A DNA stretch of 64,000 bases, taken from the NCBI GenBank assembly GCA_036250195.1, contig JAVHZZ010000003.1:331313694-331377693 (forward strand), in the 5' to 3' direction. The notes beneath the pieces are model-generated. The model had not been told where the DNA came from, ran no database searches, and was given only the letters and a program-made list of their open reading frames with translations. The position numbers and the translations under genes were made by a program. The stretch comes from Mixophyes australis. Lineage: Eukaryota > Chordata > Amphibia > Anura > Limnodynastidae. Shown one piece after another: positions 21,929-32,689 of the stretch (position 1 is the first letter of the stretch; the number at the start of each line of letters is the position of its first letter).

Positions 21929-24900
21929 ATGGTCTCTTCCAAGAATTCGGTCTTAATCCCTGCTCGGATCATGTATGGTAATCGATCCGTTTCTATCCCT
22001 GCCTTTCTTGACAGCGGGGCAGCTGGAAATTTTTTGGATATAAACTTTGCCAAGAGACTTGGTATTCCATCCGTAAACTTAGACTCAGAAATCACGGTCT
22101 GCGGTCTGGACGGTAAACCGTTAACTGACGGAAGGGTCTCATATCAAACACCACCTCTGCAGCTTACGGTGGGAGCTCTCCATTCCGAAGTCCTCTCGTT
22201 CTTTCTAATTCCCTGTTCCTCCGTACCATTGATCCTCGGACATCCTTGGCTTCAACTTCACAACCCTCACATAGATTGGAGCACGGGGGAGATCATACGA
22301 TGGAGTAAGGCTTGTTCCTCAACCTGTCTTGCTCTTCCTCTCCGGATTGTTCAGCCTAGTCCTGAATCTCTTCCATTGCCTTATCGTGAATTCCACGACG
22401 TATTCTCGAAAAAAGAAGCAGACGCTCTACCCCCACACCGTAGCTACGATTGCTCTATTGATTTGGTTCCAGATGCCAAGCTTCCTAAGGGAAGATTATA
22501 TGCCTTGTCTATTCCTGAAACTAAGTCTATGGATGACTATGTGGAGGAAAACCTCCGTAAGGGATTCATTCAACCCTCCAAATCACCCGTAGGAGCGGGC
22601 TTCTTCTTTGTGGCAAAAAAGGATGGAAGCCTTCGGCCGTGCATAGACTATAGGGGTCTAAATGGGATTACCGTGAAGAATACTTACCCGTTGCCACTCA
22701 TCTCCGTACTTTTTGATCAGCTCAAATTAGCCACGATATTCTCCAAGATCGATCTGCGGGGGGCATATAATCTGGTTCGAATAAAAAAGGGCGACGAGTG
22801 GAAGACGGCCTTTAATACTCACTCAGGCCATTATGAATATCGGGTCATGCCCTTCGGCCTATGTAACGCCCCCGCAGTGTTCCAAGATTTTATTAACGAT
22901 GTCCTGCGAGAATTCCTGGGGAGATTCGTGGTAGTTTATCTTGACGACATTTTGATTTATTCCCAATCACTGGAGCAACACCGTACTCATGTCAAACAGG
23001 TACTTCTGAAACTCCGCCAGCACTGCCTCTTCGCTAAACTCGAGAAATGCGAGTTTGAAGTCACTCAGGTCACGTTCCTCGGATACGTCATCTCACCTCG
23101 TGGCTTCTCCATGGATCCGAGTAAAGTACAGGCAGTTCTTGATTGGATCCGGCCTAGCAATCTTAAAGCCATCCAGAGGTTTTTAGGATTCGCTAATTAT
23201 TATAGGCGATTCATCCAGTCATTCTCTGTATTGGTGGCTCCGATCACAGCCCTTACACGTAAAGGGGCTGATACCGTTAATTGGTCCCCTACGGCCTTGA
23301 CGTCCTTTCAAAAGTTAAAAGAGGCCTTCATCTCTGCACCTGTCCTCCGACACCCCAATCCGGAATTACCGTTTGTTCTCGAAGTGGATGCCTCTGACGT
23401 CGGGGCAGGTGCGATCCTTTCCCAGAAAGATATCACTGATCACTGTTTGCATCCCTGTGCCTTTTTTTCCAGAAAATTTTCCTCCGCTGAGACCCACTAT
23501 GACGTTGGGAATAGAGAATTGCTAGCTATCAAGTGGGCATTTGAAGAGTGGCGCCACTGGCTAGAGGGAGCTAATCATGTGGTTACAGTATATACTGACC
23601 ACAAAAATCTACAGTATATTCAATCTGCTAAAATTGTGAACTCCAGGCAAGCCCGGTGGGTCCTTTTCTTCTCCCGTTTCAACTTTACAATTACGTTCCG
23701 GCCTGGATCCAAGAACATTAAGGCAGACGCCTTGTCTCGCAGCTTCATCGCCTCTCATTCTTCCCTCACTGAAACCGCTTTCATTATTCCGGCATCCAAA
23801 GTAGTCCTTGGCCTAACTCAGGATCTTGGCACAACCCTCCGGGGTCTCCAACAGTTGGCACCATCAGCTACTCCCAGGGGTAAATTATTCGTACCAGCTT
23901 ATCTGAGGAGGACGGTCTTCACTGAATGTCATGATAATAAAACCTCAGGTCACCCTGGAGTATCCAAGACATTGGAACTGCTGTCTCGTTCCGTCTGGTG
24001 GCCTTCCTTGGCAGCCGATACCAAAGAGTTTGTGTTATCCTGTGAAACCTGTGCCAGGAATAAATCTTCTCGCAGACGTCCTGCCGGACCTCTTATGCCA
24101 CTATCCGTTCCAACGAGACCCTGGACCCACATATCGATGGACTTCATCGTAGAATTACCACGCTCATCCAGCTTTAACACCATCTGGGTGATAGTAGACA
24201 GATTTAGTAAGATGGCACATTTCATCCCTCTCGTAGGATTGCCATGTGCTAAAACCTTGGCATCCCTATTCATTCAGCACATTTTCAAGCTCCATGGACT
24301 TCCTGTTAATATTGTCTCTGACCGCGGCTCCCAATTTGTAGCCACATTCTGGAGAGCATTCTGTGCCCAATTAGGAATTAAACTCTGTCTATCTTCAGGG
24401 TATCACCCACAATCCAACGGACAAACGGAGAGGGTTAATCAATCCCTTGAGCAATTTCTCCGTTTATATGTAACTAAATGCCATAGTGATTGGGCTGCTT
24501 TGCTTCCATGGGCAGAGTTCGCCTACAACAACTCGTGCCATTCATCCACTCTGGTATCGCCATTCTTCTGTAACTTCGGATTCCATCCTCGGTCCAACTC
24601 GCTGGAAGTCTCGACTCAAGCCAAATCTAGTTCTTCGATTTCTTATCTGTGCCGGATATGGAGAAAGGTTCACCTTGCCCTCAATCAAGCTTCATTTAAG
24701 TCTAAATATTATGCTGATCAACATCGTGGACCGTGTCCTTTCAAGGTCGGGGACAAGGTGTGGCTGTCTACCCGCAACATTAAACTTAAGCAACCTTGTA
24801 GGAAGTTAGGTCCTAGGTTTATTGGACCCTTCTCCATTATTAAACAGATTAATCCCGTGGCTTTCAAGTTGAAACTTCCTCCTTCACTCAAGATTCCTAA

Positions 24901-25414
24901 CACATTCCATTGTTCCTTGTTGAAAGCAGTTACATGTTCACATAAATTCAGACCACGTCAATTGCACAGACCTCGTCCTGTCTCAGTCAGAGGACACCAA
25001 GAGTTCATTGTTGAAAAGATCCTAGACTCCAAAAAGGTGCAAAGTCAACTCCACTTTTTGGTCCACTGGAAAGGCTATGGCCCGGAGGAACGGTCCTGGG
25101 TACCGCAGAAGCATCTACATGCTAACCAACTCATTAAAGACTTTTTTAAAAAGTATCCTGGGAAACCTGGAAGTCGGGGTGCATTGACCCCTCCTCAAGG
25201 GGGGGGTACTGTTACGAGCCGCAGCTCCCCGACGGGCCGCCGCGGCTCGCTTCCGGCTCTCTCAGACGCCCCGGCCGTCTCCATGACGACCGGGGTCTCA
25301 CTTCCGCCGCTGACGTCCCGGTTGCCTAGGCAACAACCGGGACGCTGTAATCCGGAGGCCGCAGCGCCCGGCCAGCGGTCTGACACCCGGGCGCATGCGC
25401 GCAGAAAAAGGTAA
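21929..25414 (+). CDS. pol: Pol polyprotein of Sushi-like Gypsy element
   Basis: 1161 residues counted from the first ATG, though translation probably arrives by frameshift from gag (frame open from 21872). Domains in order: aspartic protease (DSGA, 28-31); reverse transcriptase (KIDLRGAY with Asp275; YLDD 337-340); RNase H (Asp487, Glu530, Asp557, Asp600 in EVDAS, RELLA, YTDHKNL, KADALSR contexts); integrase with HHCC zinc site (His668, His675, Cys705, Cys708), the catalytic triad Asp738, Asp798, Glu834, and a GPF-type motif (959-970); and a C-terminal chromodomain (about 1025-1077). All key residues are present and there are no stops. The last ~68 residues are read from the 3' LTR. The chromodomain probably steers integration towards particular chromatin. 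Confidence 0.95.
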   Translation: MVSSKNSVLIPARIMYGNRSVSIPAFLDSGAAGNFLDINFAKRLGIPSVNLDSEITVCGLDGKPLTDGRVSYQTPPLQLTVGALHSEVLSFFLIPCSSVPLILGHPWLQLHNPHIDWSTGEIIRWSKACSSTCLALPLRIVQPSPESLPLPYREFHDVFSKKEADALPPHRSYDCSIDLVPDAKLPKGRLYALSIPETKSMDDYVEENLRKGFIQPSKSPVGAGFFFVAKKDGSLRPCIDYRGLNGITVKNTYPLPLISVLFDQLKLATIFSKIDLRGAYNLVRIKKGDEWKTAFNTHSGHYEYRVMPFGLCNAPAVFQDFINDVLREFLGRFVVVYLDDILIYSQSLEQHRTHVKQVLLKLRQHCLFAKLEKCEFEVTQVTFLGYVISPRGFSMDPSKVQAVLDWIRPSNLKAIQRFLGFANYYRRFIQSFSVLVAPITALTRKGADTVNWSPTALTSFQKLKEAFISAPVLRHPNPELPFVLEVDASDVGAGAILSQKDITDHCLHPCAFFSRKFSSAETHYDVGNRELLAIKWAFEEWRHWLEGANHVVTVYTDHKNLQYIQSAKIVNSRQARWVLFFSRFNFTITFRPGSKNIKADALSRSFIASHSSLTETAFIIPASKVVLGLTQDLGTTLRGLQQLAPSATPRGKLFVPAYLRRTVFTECHDNKTSGHPGVSKTLELLSRSVWWPSLAADTKEFVLSCETCARNKSSRRRPAGPLMPLSVPTRPWTHISMDFIVELPRSSSFNTIWVIVDRFSKMAHFIPLVGLPCAKTLASLFIQHIFKLHGLPVNIVSDRGSQFVATFWRAFCAQLGIKLCLSSGYHPQSNGQTERVNQSLEQFLRLYVTKCHSDWAALLPWAEFAYNNSCHSSTLVSPFFCNFGFHPRSNSLEVSTQAKSSSSISYLCRIWRKVHLALNQASFKSKYYADQHRGPCPFKVGDKVWLSTRNIKLKQPCRKLGPRFIGPFSIIKQINPVAFKLKLPPSLKIPNTFHCSLLKAVTCSHKFRPRQLHRPRPVSVRGHQEFIVEKILDSKKVQSQLHFLVHWKGYGPEERSWVPQKHLHANQLIKDFFKKYPGKPGSRGALTPPQGGGTVTSRSSPTGRRGSLPALSDAPAVSMTTGVSLPPLTSRLPRQQPGRCNPEAAAPGQRSDTRAHARRKR
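25196..25209 (+). promoter_or_regulatory. polypurine tract
   Basis: CAAGGGGGGGGTAC lies immediately before the 3' LTR and inside the pol frame. Purine runs here prime plus-strand synthesis in LTR elements. Confidence 0.7.
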
Positions 25415-25987
25415 CTTCTTGTTTTGTTTTTTGTGCATAGATTCTGTGGCGGAGTCTTGGCTAGGAAGTTACCATACCTGGCTCTGATAGAATTGATTAT
25501 TCTGTTCTCCTATTTCTGTATGGCCTATTCTCTGAGATTAGTGCAGTAGGGAGGGGTCTCACTGGCACTCACTCCTATTGGCTCCCCTTGCTACTTAAGG
25601 CAGTGAGGACAGAGCCTCATTGCCAGTTATAGCTTCCTGTTTAGCTAGGCTCCTGTTCCTGTTTCCCTGCTCCTGTGTTTTCTCTATTATCGGATTTCCT
25701 GTGTATGACCCCTGGCTTGTTTTTCGGACTTCGTTGTATTGCCTGTGACCCCTGACTACGGCTTGTATTTTGATATCCCTGTCTGCTGCCGGCCCTTGAC
25801 CCTTTGCCTGGACCTCACATCGCTGTGTTCTACCACGCTGCCTCTGGGTTCTCCCCAGTCAGTGCACACTACACGACCCTCCGTTTGTCTGCAGCCAAGT
25901 CTGTCCCCACCACTAGGGGCTCCAGTGAACACCAGACATCGGAGCAGATTCCGGGTTCTGTCGTGCTGACTGAAGGAGTTCCTAACA
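25210..25987 (+). repeat. 3' LTR of the Sushi-like element
   Basis: 778 bp, matching the 5' LTR at 777 positions by direct reading. The pol frame continues into its first 205 bp and stops at 25412-25414. TACAG target duplication follows. Confidence 0.95.
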
Positions 25988-25992
25988 TACAG

Positions 25993-27500
25993 TAACAGGA
26001 AGCTGTCGCCAATTATCATGTTAAATATGACTCACTAGTAGTCTGAGTTATGAGAAAACAGATATTGCAAATTCAAGATTTTAATTGGAAAATGGAATTT
26101 CCTGGGAAAATTGGGACACAAAGGAATCCTATATGGGTGACATTATTCTGTTTAAATCTTTGAATTATACAGTATTTATTTTTATCTTGGTCAGCTAGCA
26201 AAATATAACCTCTCATTCATGTTAATAAATGCAATATAGAAAAATGGGCCTTGTGCATACAGGTTACCTATCCTCCTATAAGTTACTAACTATTTATAGA
26301 AAATAAGTTAGTCCGAAATAATCTACTAGAGTATAGTTTGCCTTTAATCAAAATAATAGGAATATAATAAAAATATATTCATGGAACTAATTTTAGAAGA
26401 GATGAAAATTATATTTAAACTTATGCAAGTTATGCAGTACTGCCATAGAAAGAATAAACTATAACAATATAATTTGCATTTTATTGACTGTGTTTATTAT
26501 CTGTTTTGTATAAACAACAAGTAGTATGCAACAAAGTTTGTATAGTTAATAACATATCGCCATCTACTGGCTATGTGACATCCCTACACCTCAACTTGTT
26601 TTGTCAGTCAAATACAGTATATTACCTACTTTTTGATATTGCTAGTTTTAGTCTGTGTTCCAAGAGATAGAGAGGGGTTCCTGCTGTATATTTAAAGTCT
26701 CACATATGATTTACCACTATAGCCATGAATTTCACTAAAGAGCTAGTATGGTAAATAGAAAATCTACCTCTAAGGAAGCAATAAATATATGCCTCCCAGG
26801 ATTTGACTGCATGTCATTTAATATAGCTCGTATTCAGTGAAACATCTGCCTGCCTAGCAACTACTATTACGCTTGTCTGTATCTTACACATCCCTGAGAA
26901 AATGTCTCTAAGATCAGCCATAAAATATGACGTGCACGCAGTGAATTTCTGCAGTGTTCTAAAAGTCTGGTATCTGATCCTGACATTGTTAAGTTGATGG
27001 CTAATATAAGGTAAAAGTGAACTCCAGGGTAAGAAATGTTCTTCTGTGACTGCGTCACCTTTCCACCAACTAGCAGAACACCAGGGGTCACTTGCTTGTG
27101 ACCCCACAAGGATAAGTTTTGGTTGTAAAATGTACACAGCAAATGGGCATTGATGCAACAGTCTAGTTGGCTACTGTGGCTTGAGCAATGGGTTTGGAAT
27201 TTATATCTAGAGTGACACTATTGAATCATGCAGGGAAAAGTTTGAATGAAGCCACAAAAATTAAATCATTCTGATGAAAGTCTCTAAAACCGCTAAGTAC
27301 CACTCAGGGCCAGAGGAGGCTCTGTGGGCACCCTAGGCTCCCCCTTTTCCCACCCTTCTCTCAGGCGCTGTGCTACTCGGACCCCATTTCCCTGTGTTTC
27401 TTATCTGAGCAGGCAGTGGGCAGGACAACAGTTTTAATCTATTTTGTTGTGTCTATTGTGACATTGTAAATAAAAGTGACAGCTTTTTATACTAGTGATC
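25993..27500. other. bfsp1 intron, no feature recognised
   Basis: AT-rich intronic DNA after the Gypsy insertion. Open stretches at 26814-27158 (minus strand) have no recognisable domain and no coding-like composition. Confidence 0.5.
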
Positions 27501-27523
27501 ATTATTGTTATTATTGCTATTAC

Positions 27524-27619
<96 letters not shown>

Positions 27620-27625
27620 CAGTAG
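27501..27625. repeat. compound trinucleotide microsatellite (ATT)n-(AGT)n
   Basis: A run of ATT repeats switches to a run of AGT/TAG repeats at about 27561. Homopolymer-like frames (Leu, Val, Thr, Asn runs) on both strands are artefacts of the repeat. It directly precedes a MITE. Confidence 0.95.
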
Positions 27626-27648
27626 CTTTAGTATGGCAGGTGCATTTA

Positions 27649-27972
27649 GGGACTGATTTATTAAGGAAAGTAAGGCAAAAAAAATTAGTAAGTTTTCTCC
27701 TGAACAAAACCATGTTACAATGCAAGGGGTGCAAATTAGTTTATTATTTTGCACTTAAGGAAAATACTGGCTATTTTTCATGCAGCACACAAATACTTGA
27801 TAGCTTCATTTTTACACAAATTTAAAGTTGATCTAGGACATGCCCTACCCCAACTATAAATCTGTCCCCACATTTTAAATTTACCTCCCTCTCCAACGCA
27901 ACATGGTTTTGTCAAGATGCAAAGCTACTATTTTTTTTTTTTTTTTTTAGCTTTCCTTAATGAATCAGGCCC
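27649..27972. mobile_element. hairpin MITE family A, copy 2
   Basis: 324 bp. Begins GGGACTGATTTATTAAGG, ends CCTTAATGAATCAGGCCC, flanked by TTA on both sides (27646-27648, 27973-27975). Arms share the ACAAAACCATGTTACAATG segment with copy 1, but the centre differs (AGGACATGCCCTACCCCAAC). Confidence 0.85.
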
Positions 27973-28559
27973 TTAATGGTTACTGGGAAGAAAAAAGAAT
28001 GCAAATAAAACAATGCATTAACTGTACATACTCTGCTGCCATCTTGTGTAATATTTTGGGTAGTGCAGCATCACAATTCCAAGATATTCAATGTAAATGT
28101 TTGTTATGGATGTTACTAAAAACTGTGCCACAGGCATCCTTAAAAAATATATGTGAATACGATAAAATATCAGGAGCATCATAACAAATCATTAATAGAA
28201 ACAATGTTAATTAAGCACATTGCAGGGTTCTTTTATATTAAATATTACTTGTCAAATTTATTTTTATTTTTTGAACATTTCATTTTGGATTGAGTACATA
28301 TTTCGGGGAGAATGTTTACGCAGTGAGAAGTTGGAAATTAACAAAGAGCATGACTGACATATGAGCAACAGGAAAATACTTTAACATAGACAATCGGTTT
28401 CTTGAGATAAACTCAAATTTGAGATTGCTATCAGTAATATTCTGGGGGGAAAAACCTTTATCCATATAGCCTTAAATATAATTGTGGCATATGGATTTAT
28501 GTCTGAAATGCACTGTGCCCTTTTAGTGACACTAAAAATGACATTGTCAGCCTCATATA

Positions 28560-28881
28560 GGGCCTGATTCATTAAGAAAAGTAAAGCAGAAAAAAGGAGT
28601 TACTTTTCACCTTGGTAAAACCATTTTGCATTGTAGGGGGAGGTAAATTTAAAATGTGATGGCAGATTTATAGATTGGGTCAGGCATGTCCTAGATCAAT
28701 GTTAAATTTCAGAGTAAAAAATAAAGCTGTCAAGTATTTGTGTGCTACAAGAAAAAACAGCCAGTATTTAACTTATGTGCAAAATAATAAACTATTTTGC
28801 ACCCCTTGCATTGTAACATGGTTTGTCTTGGAGAAAACTGACTCCTTTTTTTTTGCCTTACTTTCCTTAATGAATTAAGCC
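28560..28881. mobile_element. hairpin MITE family A, copy 3
   Basis: 322 bp. Begins GGGCCTGATTCATTAAG, ends CTTAATGAATTAAGCC, flanked by ATA on both sides (28557-28559, 28882-28884). It has the same central segment type as copy 2, in the opposite orientation. Confidence 0.83.
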
Positions 28882-28884
28882 ATA

Positions 28885-30276
28885 GTGTTGAACATAAAGA
28901 TCCTCTGTTTACGTATGATCAAAGACTCACCTAGTTTATAGAAATGGCTGAGAATAAATGTGACCATCATCGTCTACTCCAAAACTTGCATCCAGTTTGA
29001 AGGTGCAAAATTTACATTGTTGTTGAAGTATTTCAAGGCCCATTTATAATAAGATGCTTTTTAAAAGGGTCTTAAAAGGGTGTGCTAAACTTGCCTTTGG
29101 ACGCCACTTTCCCATTAACACCCCTAATCTGCCTCTGCAAATGTCGCAACTAAATACAGACAAAAGTCGTGCTCATGTGCAGTACGTTTTCATGTTGTAA
29201 AATTGCACCTGAGAAAACTTGCCAAATAAGCAAATTTTTTGGGGGCTTAACACAATGCGTCCTCATGCTGGGGAGCTAAACATACAACATGTAGGAAAAA
29301 GGAGCTTCAATTTCAGTCATGTGCAATTGTGCAATGTTATATTGTTCAGTGAGGCATAAATATTACTCCATATAATTTTATAATGTTTCTTGTTTGCTGT
29401 GACTGACTTTCTCCAGTCTGTGATGCTATTATCAGTAATAGCACAAAGACTGTCAAATTGAAATTATACTGTTAAGAATAACTGTATTAAGTCATATTAT
29501 GAATAAATGCTTTGTGTAAACACTATTTTTTCCATATTCCCCATATGATGTAGCAGCAGAATTTGGTGGTATTTTTAAATAAAGGAAAATCTTTAGTGAC
29601 TGGTGAGCACCCAAATGCCTATGTGATACTCTGGCCATGTACTCCAGTAATGGTGCCTCACTGAAAGCCCCAGGTGGGCCGGTTAAGACACTAGTGGGCC
29701 CAGTCTTGGGTACATATTATAATAGTTGACACTTGTATTTGCATAGCGGGAGAGGTAATTTGAAACTTTATTCTAATAATGGAGAGTGTCAAGATATTTC
29801 AAGAGAGCAATACATGAAAGGAAAATTATTAAATTCTCTTGTTACAACCTGTACTGTTTTAGCATGTTGTATATTTTATTGTTTGATTAGGTAGAATCTG
29901 AGCTCTATTATTAATCTGAATAGTTTAGAATTTGAACTTGATTTACGGTAAAGATTCAAGATTAGATTTGAGATTGGGTTTATAATTGATCTAGCTTTTA
30001 AGTTTGAATTGGGTTCAGATTTAATATTTTGGCTAATGTTAGGACTAACATTTGGGATATATAATGGTTTGTATCATCTCCACATCCACTTGTGGGAGCC
30101 GTCTTTATAATACATGTAAAACATAAAGTGCAATAGTGATTTAAGCACCTTAAATCACTGTTGTACTTCATTTTTTACATTAGTACTTGTTTTTTAGATA
30201 GAGTGCAGACCCCTTACAATTGGTGATTTTTTTGAACCATAGTCTGGTAAGGGCCAGGAAGTGTTTTCTCTTGTTC

Positions 30277-30283
<7 letters not shown>
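28885..30283. other. bfsp1 intron, no feature recognised
   Basis: No exon, element ends or long frame. Short repeated phrases based on GATTTAAG/AGATTTGAGATT occur near 29940-30020, suggesting a decayed low-complexity tract. Confidence 0.45.

Positions 30284-30328
<45 letters not shown>
30284..30328. repeat. (TA)n microsatellite
   Basis: About 22 uninterrupted AT dinucleotides in the bfsp1 intron. Confidence 0.95.
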
Positions 30329-30331
<3 letters not shown>

Positions 30332-30844
30332 TGCACCATGTGGGGCCTTGAGAGGCTGGACTGGCATTCCCAGACCCCCATCACCTCTAGCCGGTAGTTC
30401 CACCGCTGGTTTGTTTATTTGGTTGAGGTTAGAATTTATTTTTACTTTTTTTTCAATGTCTTAGTCAAGAAACTCGCATAAGGGGTCTCTTGTCTACTTA
30501 CTGCACTTGGGGTCTTAACAGATATTTAGGATCCCATCTTGGGTATATTACTAGGTAGCCTAATTATGATTTTCTTGTCTTGTTTGATCTAAGGCAAATG
30601 CTCCTTCATTTACATTGCTCTAACCCCATAGCCTTTATTGTATGATATATATTTTTATAAACAGGCATTAAAGAAACTTGTTTAGGTAAAAATGAAAACA
30701 TCTAACATGTAAGACCCCTAAAATCACTTAGTAGGTTTCAGTTTTACTCCACTGCTTAACCTTCATGTATGGAAGTATTTAGAGTTTGTGCTGAGCTAGA
30801 CGTTGTAATTAAATATACGCCAATTAAGTAATTCTGCACGCTAT

Positions 30845-31593
30845 GGGCCTGATTCATGTTCGGATGCAACCTGCACGCAACATGCGTTTAAGAAACGAAC
30901 ACAGAACTGGAACGTTGTTCTGACCGTATTCAAATCCAATCTCATGATACGTTTCTCTTTCAATCTGGGTATAAGTACTCTCTTCCTAAATGTTACTTGC
31001 TGTATGTTTACAGACAGAACACAGTGCAGGATACACACATGCATATGTGCAATATAAAGTCCCGTCAGACCGCATAATATAATATAAATTCATAATACTA
31101 TAATCATTAATAAAAATATGTTTTAACATTTTTATTTTACTTTAAATACATAAATCAGAATGTTAATAATGCATACTGTACATATAATGTGTTTAAATAT
31201 TCTCTTTATTTGCATACAAATGATCTTTGCTATCTAGTGTCTAGTGGCACACAGACATGTAGTTTTTATTACAAAGAGGATGCCATGACAGTTATCACTA
31301 TCAGTCAGCACTTACACCTACCTTGTAGCTGGTGCAAATGATATGGCTCAAAAAATGTACTTTAGAGAAACCCAGGGCTCTTGAATTGGCCACGCCCTTA
31401 CTGTACGCTGCGCACTTTCGTCCACCCCTTTCCCCCGTTGTTTCGCTCTGTCTAGTTGCAATCAGATGTGTCATTTGCGTACGGACATGAATTGCGTGAA
31501 TTGGTGGCGTAAGGTTCGGTTCTGGGCATGGACAGGGCTATTTCACGCACAATACAGCACACAGAAGGACTTACATCGCAACATGAATTAGGC
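30845..31593. mobile_element. 749-bp terminal-inverted-repeat element with TAT target duplication
   Basis: The left end GGGCCTGATTCATGTTCGGA and the right end (reverse complement GCCTAATTCATGTTGCGATG) are imperfect inverted repeats, flanked by TAT on both sides (30842-30844, 31594-31596). The first 13 bases match MITE family A, so it may belong to the same superfamily. No transposase frame is visible inside. It is a non-autonomous or deleted copy. Confidence 0.65.
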
Positions 31594-31596
31594 TAT

Positions 31597-32089
31597 ACTG
31601 CTCTGGCCAACACCTATCCCTCAATTATTTTACTGAGAAAAATTGGTGGTTGGTAAAAAACGTAAAAGTAAATGTAATTAGCATAACACCGCCATATTTT
31701 AAACACAGCACTGTCATTTACCGCAGGTAAGTAATTTGGAAGGTCCAATGTTTGTGTTAAGGTCACACTAACTGTAACAGTCATAATCCATAACCCAGTT
31801 GTTGCACATGCAGGTTCAATACAGTATGACATAATACATTACATTGTCTCCTGAGTAGCAGATTATTTTCGGCTCTGCAGAAGACAAATGGGACTTGAAA
31901 CATGTTTTTTTTAATTCTTCCACTAATGCTTGGCAGCAAAATCAATTTATAAGCTAGCAATATAGAGATATGTCGATTTATCAGGCATAGTTCCACTTTA
32001 CCGGAAAAACTAGGCCAGGAAATCTTTAAGGGAATTATAAGTTTCTATATTGATCACAGGGTCAAATAAAATATAGATCATCCAGACAT
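31597..32089. other. bfsp1 intron, no feature recognised
   Basis: AT-rich DNA between two transposons. Nothing supports a gene or repeat. Confidence 0.45.
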
Positions 32090-32339
32090 ATACTTAGTAA
32101 GGATGAGCGGGCTCGGATTCCACTAATCCGAGCCCACCCGAACAGTGCGGATCCGACGGGATCCGAGCACTGTTCGGGTATTTCCGGCGCCAAAAAAAAA
32201 TGAAACTGAGGCTCTGACGTCCAAGTCTCGTGTCGGATCTCGCGAGACTCGGATTGCATAAATTACCCGCTAGCGGCCGCCATTTTCATTTGGGCTGTGA
32301 TCAGGGTAGAGGGAGGTTGTAGGGTAGTGGTACTCCTGC

Positions 32340-32545
32340 GTGATCAGTCCAGTTGTGCTTAATGCTTGTGTCTAGTGCTCTGTCCTTGCTGAGTCCAGTG
32401 GTGCTTTATGCCTGTGTCCAGTGCTCTGCCCTTGCTGAGTCCAGTGGTCCTTTTGTCCTGTGCTCTGTCCTGCTGAGTCCAGTGGTGCTTTGGCCAGTGT
32501 CTGTCCTGCTGAGTCCAGTGGTGCTTTAGTCCTGTGCATTTTTGT
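32340..32545. repeat. minisatellite in the hAT element
   Basis: Imperfect tandem copies of a roughly 40-60-bp unit built around CTGAGTCCAGTGGTGCTTTA and TGTGCTCTGTCCT. Confidence 0.75.
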
Positions 32546-32689
32546 GCTAAGTCCTTAGTAATTGTCTAATTATTAAAAACTCCAAAAAAAAATTAATTTT
32601 TTTTTAAAAAAATTATACAGAAAAAAGTAAAAAAAAATATTAAAAAATAATTTAAAAAGTATAAAAAAATTCTAGAGCAATATATTATT

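Larger units (their letters stand above)
20237..25987 (+). mobile_element. full-length Sushi-like Ty3/Gypsy chromovirus, near-pristine
   Basis: A 5751-bp LTR retrotransposon in the sense orientation of bfsp1's large intron. It has two 778-bp LTRs starting TGTTACG and ending CCTAACA that differ at one position (20601 A, 25574 C), and TACAG target duplications (20232-20236, 25988-25992). Intact gag and pol frames overlap by a -1 frameshift. The order protease, RT, RNase H, integrase, chromodomain is that of the chromoviruses. The gag resembles the Sushi group, whose domesticated relatives include PEG10. Lack of decay and dense CpG indicate a very recent insertion. There is no envelope gene. Confidence 0.95.

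Noticed and set aside
26814..27158. Minus-strand 114-codon open stretch in the bfsp1 intron
   Set aside because: No domain, no splice context and no similarity that I recognise; length is within chance for this much sequence.
27434..27825. Frames with Leu, Thr/Asn or Val runs on both strands
   Set aside because: They are translations of the ATT/AGT microsatellite joined to MITE sequence.
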